Shown: positions 60,093-64,000 of the stretch, piece after piece
Position numbering within the stretch: the first letter of the stretch is position 1
Layout of the letters: every line of letters begins with the position of its first letter
Assembly: GCA_965230265.1 (NCBI GenBank)
Contig: OZ245999.1
Span: 620,001-684,000, forward strand
Length of the DNA: 64,000 nt
Direction of reading: 5' to 3'
Source: JAJFKX01 sp965230265
GTDB taxonomy: Bacteria > Pseudomonadota > Gammaproteobacteria > Xanthomonadales > Wenzhouxiangellaceae
Made by a program: the position numbers and the translations under genes
The notes under the pieces: generated by a model
Told to the model about the DNA's origin: nothing
The model's input: the letters and a program-made list of their open reading frames with translations, nothing else
Database searches by the model: none

Positions 60093-60346
60093 GCAATACT
60101 CTGTTTTGGTCACCGGTTTATTATAAGAGATTGTCAATCAAGCAGACCACTACCAAGATCGACTCGTGGGCTTAACGCAGCATTGTTGAATGACAACCAG
60201 GGCTTGGTCGGATCTACAAAATCACAGCCCAATGTGGATTGGTGTATAACCACAACCTGGTTAATCAACAGCTTGAAACGGTATTCGAAATAACATTAAC
60301 TTTAAGGGTTGATGTCTTTTTGTCTGTATCGCCGATTGTTCATGCT

Positions 60347-62386
60347 TTATTTGCGCTTTGGCAGGCGGAATTGTTTCAACTCTTCAACCAGCTGCTGCAC
60401 CTGATTTTTATCCTTGTCGGTGGCAGAGACACCATTAAAGCCGCCAGCATAACGATACTGGATATAGCGGCCAAACAAGCCCTCTGTCTGATCCTTAATA
60501 TCCGGGCAGTAGCTGATGATTGTTGCCATAATCGTTTGTGGACCAGCGTGTAAAGGTGGCTTGAGGCCAACACGCTGAAGTCGATATAGCAATTTGCGGT
60601 AAGCGCGAACGACGGGATCCTGATGCTGAATTCTACCGTTATAGCGGTACCATAAAAAAACCAAAAGACAGATCACCACAGAAATGACGATCAGCGCCAA
60701 CAGCAGTTGACGTTGATCCACTCGCTCAATACCCCAGGGTTGTAACAAGCGACTTTGCCGGTTGGCGTTAAAGCTGACAATATTCTGGTTCCACCAATGC
60801 CGCAGCTTATCGACCTGATTGCGCATGTCCACAAACCAAGGTGAGTGTAGCCAGTTTGGGACATCCACTGCTGCCCGTGAACCTTGCTGCACCCGCTCTG
60901 GAGCAACCCATGCAGTGGGATCAAAGCGAGTCCAACCTTGTTCATCGCTTAGCCAGACTTCCGACCAGGCATGTGCGTCAGATTGTCGTATTAAAAAATA
61001 ATCGCCATTGTCATACCCGCCTTGATAACCAGTCACGACACGTGCGGGGATACCTGCAGCACGCATTAAAAAAGTAAAGGCACTGGCATAATGCTCACAA
61101 TAGCCGGCTTGTGAGTCAAATAAAAACTCATCAATCGGGTCATTTAATAAGGGCAGTGCGTCCAGGCGGTAAAAAAATGGGTTGTCACGAAAATAGTGCA
61201 GAGCTTTTCGAATAATGATCTGCCGTATCGCTGTTTGTGCATCAGATGGGCTTATGTTTGTCTGGGCACTGATTTCGTTTTGAGCAGCAGCCTGCCATTG
61301 GTCGGCCAATGCTTTGGCGCGAGAACCGATATTGACTGGTGTATTCAAAGATTCGGAGAGTAGTGTTCCACTGCCCTTTCGGTTGTCTCGAAAATCACTG
61401 TCTGAATGGACAGTGTAGCGCTTAACGTTGGTAATGGGGCGGTTGCTGCGCAGCTGATAATTGACACTTAAACGACTACTGTCTGGAATAACAGCAGGGT
61501 AATCCAGGGCAAATAGCCAACGCTGGTGGTGGGGTTCCAATTCGACTTCATAGCTGTAGTCTGCTTCGCTACGGTTGGGTTTCCTGCGCGCCGAAACATT
61601 GCTGTAAACACTTTGTCGCCAGCTTTTACCATTAAACTTTGAAAGTACAGGACCGCGCCAATACAGCTCGCTTTGTGGCGGGGCAGGACCATCAAAAATC
61701 ACCCGAAAAGCCGGGCCATCGTCAATAAACAAACTGCTGATATCACCTGGTGACATACTGCTGGATAGGCCGGTGACGCCTTCGAGTTCAGCACCTTGAA
61801 TACCCCACAATGGCGTTGAGAGCCGCGGGAATAAAAAGAACATTGCCACCGCCAATGGTATCGCCGGCAACGCCAAGCGAGCCCCTTGATTGAACATTGA
61901 ACGTACTTCAGAGCGTGTACAGCCATTGCGATTGATCACGATCATACTGGTCAACCCCAGCCAGCTGGCAACGACCAGATAAATGAAGGTTAGTAATGAT
62001 TGAGAAAACAAAAACCAGGTGGCCACGACAAAAAAGCTCAGGCTCACCATCAGCATGGCATCGCGGACCCGGTTTAATTCAAATGACTTGAGGATCAGCA
62101 TGCAGCACAGCAGTTGGCTGCCCGGTAAACGGCCCCATATGCCCTGGTTAAGCCAGAAGATGGTAAATACAGCGATCAGCACAGCCAGGGTACGCAAAGC
62201 CCAGTGTGGGTTGCGATAATGCTTGCTGATTCGCCATACAGTAATGATGACCAGACACAGAGCCAATAAGATTGGCATCCGGGTTAAATGCGGCAATACC
62301 GCAAACATGGCGGTGCCCATTACCCATTGCACCACTGAGTGTGGAATCTGCAGCTTTTTGGGCATGGTGGTGGCTATTTTCACCAT
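60347..62386 (-). CDS. tgpA: TgpA-type transglutaminase-like membrane protein
   Basis: A 679-residue inner-membrane protein. An N-terminal DUF3488 region with about seven transmembrane helices (residues 20-195) is followed by a periplasmic transglutaminase-like domain with the Cys-His-Asp triad ('AGYCEHYASAFTFLMRAAGI', 'DAHAWSEVWLSD', 'RFDPTAWV'), another transmembrane helix (about 570-590) and a DUF4129-like cytoplasmic tail ('KLLYRLQRVGLKPP'). Pseudomonas TgpA is essential; its substrate is unknown. Downstream of MoxR and DUF58, a conserved trio. ATG 62386 starts directly after the DUF58 stop; GTG 62401 would overlap it. Confidence 0.93.
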   Translation of the reverse strand: MVKIATTMPKKLQIPHSVVQWVMGTAMFAVLPHLTRMPILLALCLVIITVWRISKHYRNPHWALRTLAVLIAVFTIFWLNQGIWGRLPGSQLLCCMLILKSFELNRVRDAMLMVSLSFFVVATWFLFSQSLLTFIYLVVASWLGLTSMIVINRNGCTRSEVRSMFNQGARLALPAIPLAVAMFFLFPRLSTPLWGIQGAELEGVTGLSSSMSPGDISSLFIDDGPAFRVIFDGPAPPQSELYWRGPVLSKFNGKSWRQSVYSNVSARRKPNRSEADYSYEVELEPHHQRWLFALDYPAVIPDSSRLSVNYQLRSNRPITNVKRYTVHSDSDFRDNRKGSGTLLSESLNTPVNIGSRAKALADQWQAAAQNEISAQTNISPSDAQTAIRQIIIRKALHYFRDNPFFYRLDALPLLNDPIDEFLFDSQAGYCEHYASAFTFLMRAAGIPARVVTGYQGGYDNGDYFLIRQSDAHAWSEVWLSDEQGWTRFDPTAWVAPERVQQGSRAAVDVPNWLHSPWFVDMRNQVDKLRHWWNQNIVSFNANRQSRLLQPWGIERVDQRQLLLALIVISVVICLLVFLWYRYNGRIQHQDPVVRAYRKLLYRLQRVGLKPPLHAGPQTIMATIISYCPDIKDQTEGLFGRYIQYRYAGGFNGVSATDKDKNQVQQLVEELKQFRLPKRK

Positions 62387-62387
62387 A

Positions 62388-63425
62388 TCAGCTGGACTCA
62401 CTTACAGATTGGTCGGGGCCGTTGTTTTGCCATAATGCGAGTGCTCGCAGACACTGATGTTGATGCTCTGTGCCTTTACCAGCAGCGACCTGTAAGCCAG
62501 GCAATGACAACCCATAGCGTAAACCACGCTGCTCAGCGATTAGCACCCAGCTGGTCAATACCCGCAATCCCTGCTCATTGTCGGTGGTGCCGGTTTGAGA
62601 TAGCTTGAATAACAGTTCAGTAAATGCGGTGGGTGGCTCTTCACGGCTGATCATTTTGCCCATACGTGCGGTGGCTTTCCAGGCAATGTCCTTTAAGTGA
62701 TCACCCGGCCGGTAATCACGCAGTCCAGCAAAATCTGCATCCGGTTCAGATTGCAGGTTGCGCCGACCATCACCACTGGCGGGTGCCGGCAAAGGCGGGG
62801 GGTTATCCAGACGCTGTGGATAGACCAGACAACGTTGTTCAGGATGAATCCATGACCAGGCGCGAAACAGACCGAGGGGGTAAATGCTGCTTAATCGTAG
62901 ACGCGGACACTCCAACCAGCCACGTTGCTGGCTTGGGATGGTGACTTCCAGTACACCGCTGTGTTCGGCTTGCAAGGTCAGTCGAGTTAACTCCACAGGT
63001 TTGTCCGAATTAATAATCCGTGCTTTGCTGCCTGCGCCTTCATCCAGTTCCAGAATAGGCCTTTCGAACCCCTGTCGCTCATACAAATTTAAACGAAAAT
63101 AAGCCGGTTCACCTGCAAAAACGGGTCGCACATGTACCGTGCCAATGTCCAGTCCGGAAAGGTTTCGCCAGGTTCGGAATGTTGATAGTTGTGCTGCGGT
63201 AGCCAGCAGAAAAGCCAGCAATAGCGCAGCATTGTTATTGTAGTTTAATGCACCTAATAACATTGCTGTTAGCAATAAACCAAAGGTGACGCCAAAACGG
63301 GTAGGCAAAATGTATACCTGCCGATAAGCAATGGTAAACGGCGGTGCCAATGGGCCGCGTTGTTGCAGCCAACGTTGAAAACGTGGCTGTCGGATGATCC
63401 AGCTCGATAGGCTCAAACTGCGCAT
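62388..63425 (-). CDS. DUF58 domain protein
   Basis: A 345-residue protein with two adjacent N-terminal transmembrane helices (about 35-75, 'FGVTFGLLLTAMLLGALNY') and a DUF58/von Willebrand-like domain ('FAGLRDYRPGDHLKDIAWKA', 'ARMGKMISREEPP'). It works, by genomic association, with a MoxR ATPase and TgpA in envelope-related processes. It lies 18 bp after the MoxR gene. Confidence 0.92.
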   Translation of the reverse strand: MRSLSLSSWIIRQPRFQRWLQQRGPLAPPFTIAYRQVYILPTRFGVTFGLLLTAMLLGALNYNNNAALLLAFLLATAAQLSTFRTWRNLSGLDIGTVHVRPVFAGEPAYFRLNLYERQGFERPILELDEGAGSKARIINSDKPVELTRLTLQAEHSGVLEVTIPSQQRGWLECPRLRLSSIYPLGLFRAWSWIHPEQRCLVYPQRLDNPPPLPAPASGDGRRNLQSEPDADFAGLRDYRPGDHLKDIAWKATARMGKMISREEPPTAFTELLFKLSQTGTTDNEQGLRVLTSWVLIAEQRGLRYGLSLPGLQVAAGKGTEHQHQCLRALALWQNNGPDQSVSESS

Positions 63426-63443
63426 AACTGAACGCTGTTAAGT

Positions 63444-64000
63444 TTAAGGGACAGTGGTGGTTTGCAGAATGTTTTCTGCAATGCTGGCCGGATCAGGGGT
63501 CTTTTCGCTTTGCTGTTCAACCACTTTTAAACGATGACCAGCCAAAGGCACAAACATTATTTGTACATCTTCTGGTAATACATGCCGACGATGGTTCAGC
63601 AAGGCATGAGCCCGACTGGCACGCAATAACGCCAACCCGGCACGAGGGCTGAGGCCAACGCTGATTTGTGCATGCTCACGGGTGGCGTGCAACAGTGTTT
63701 GAACATAATCCAACAGGGCTTTACTGGCGTGTACCTGGTCAACCTGTTGGCTGAGCGCCAATAGTTTATCGGTATCTAAAATGGCTTGAGCCGAATTGAG
63801 CAGCGATTGCCGATCGGGTTGTTCCAATAACAAACGCTCAGCATGTGCAGGTGGATAACCCAGCGTGATTTTTAATAAAAAGCGATCCAGTTGTGAGTCA
63901 GGCAATAACCAGGTGCCGGCCATATCGACCGGGTTCTGAGTGGCAATGACAAAAAATGGTGAGGGCAGTTGATGTTGTTGGCCATCAACGGTGACATGCT
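63444..64000 (-). CDS. MoxR-family AAA+ ATPase, 5' part outside window
   Basis: The last 185 residues are present; the gene runs off the right edge. 'PFFVIATQNPVDMAGTW' and 'LLPDSQLDRFLLKI' are the AAA+ sensor 1 and arginine-finger region of MoxR proteins, followed by the C-terminal lid ('GLSPRAGLALLRASRAHALL', 'RRHVLPEDVQIMFVPLAGHR'). Walker A and B are beyond the window. MoxR ATPases act as chaperones with DUF58/VWA partners, here the next two genes on the strand. Confidence 0.93.
   Translation of the reverse strand, partial: HVTVDGQQHQLPSPFFVIATQNPVDMAGTWLLPDSQLDRFLLKITLGYPPAHAERLLLEQPDRQSLLNSAQAILDTDKLLALSQQVDQVHASKALLDYVQTLLHATREHAQISVGLSPRAGLALLRASRAHALLNHRRHVLPEDVQIMFVPLAGHRLKVVEQQSEKTPDPASIAENILQTTTVP

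Noticed and set aside
1..64000. tRNA or rRNA genes, CRISPR arrays, IS elements, prophage
   Set aside because: Intergenic gaps were read for cloverleaf ends, regular repeats and terminal inverted repeats with transposase genes; none was found.

Overview
The window is chromosomal DNA of a free-living, probably marine or aquatic, aerobic gammaproteobacterium. The evidence is the linked bamD / rluD / pgeF block, a suf operon headed by an Rrf2 regulator, the AmgK-MurU cell-wall recycling pair, PilH, a three-gene proton-translocating transhydrogenase, and many secreted proteins with sortable C-termini (IPTL-CTERM-like tails and a recurrent 'DGFE'-type tail). From memory this mix fits the Lysobacterales/Marinicella-like neighbourhood. 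That placement is an inference, since no 16S rRNA, tRNA, phage, IS element or CRISPR array was recognised.

Layout. 1-5.8 kb: the 5' part of a Cys/Met-metabolism PLP enzyme, divergent dapE, then two tandem paralogous secreted proteins, each closed by the same GC-rich terminator hairpin. 5.8-12.6 kb (minus strand): a large lipoprotein, pntB-pntA2-pntA1, murU and amgK. 12.8-19.4 kb (plus): Rrf2 regulator-sufB-sufC-sufD-sufS-sufU-Rieske protein, then a thioesterase. 19.4-22.1 kb: bamD divergent from rluD-pgeF. 22.1-30.2 kb: accessory secreted proteins (octaheme cytochrome c, subtilase, a small tail-anchored protein, a large Asp-box beta-propeller protein). 30.4-33.8 kb (minus): a 2-oxoacid dehydrogenase E1alpha-E1beta-E2 operon. 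33.9-39.5 kb: aromatic amino-acid catabolism (kynA; a MarR regulator divergent from hppD-hmgA-fahA-maiA) with a perfect 22-bp operator-like palindrome between regulator and pathway. 39.5-49.1 kb: a DUF4398/OmpA pair, egtB-egtD for ergothioneine, a GST, an NSS transporter, a 2OG-Fe(II) oxygenase, small membrane proteins and dusA. 49.2-56.3 kb: an amidinotransferase-fold enzyme, then three secreted proteins that look like a dockerin protein, a single-cohesin-like protein and a cohesin-like/HYDIN protein with an IPTL-CTERM tail, followed by a PepSY-response regulator-histidine kinase operon. 56.3-64 kb: mazG, rmuC, pilH, acuI, and the TgpA-DUF58-MoxR cluster running off the right edge.

The most unusual part is 50.4-53.7 kb. 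Three adjacent exported proteins carry the complementary halves of a cohesin-dockerin pair plus a putative membrane-sorting tail, with no glycoside hydrolases nearby. This suggests a small non-cellulosomal surface assembly. A second theme is a C-terminal acidic/aromatic 'DG[F/M]E' tail on three large secreted proteins (1.9-5.7 kb and 27.4-30.2 kb), which could be a lineage-specific sorting signal. The rest is mostly conserved housekeeping and catabolic operons.
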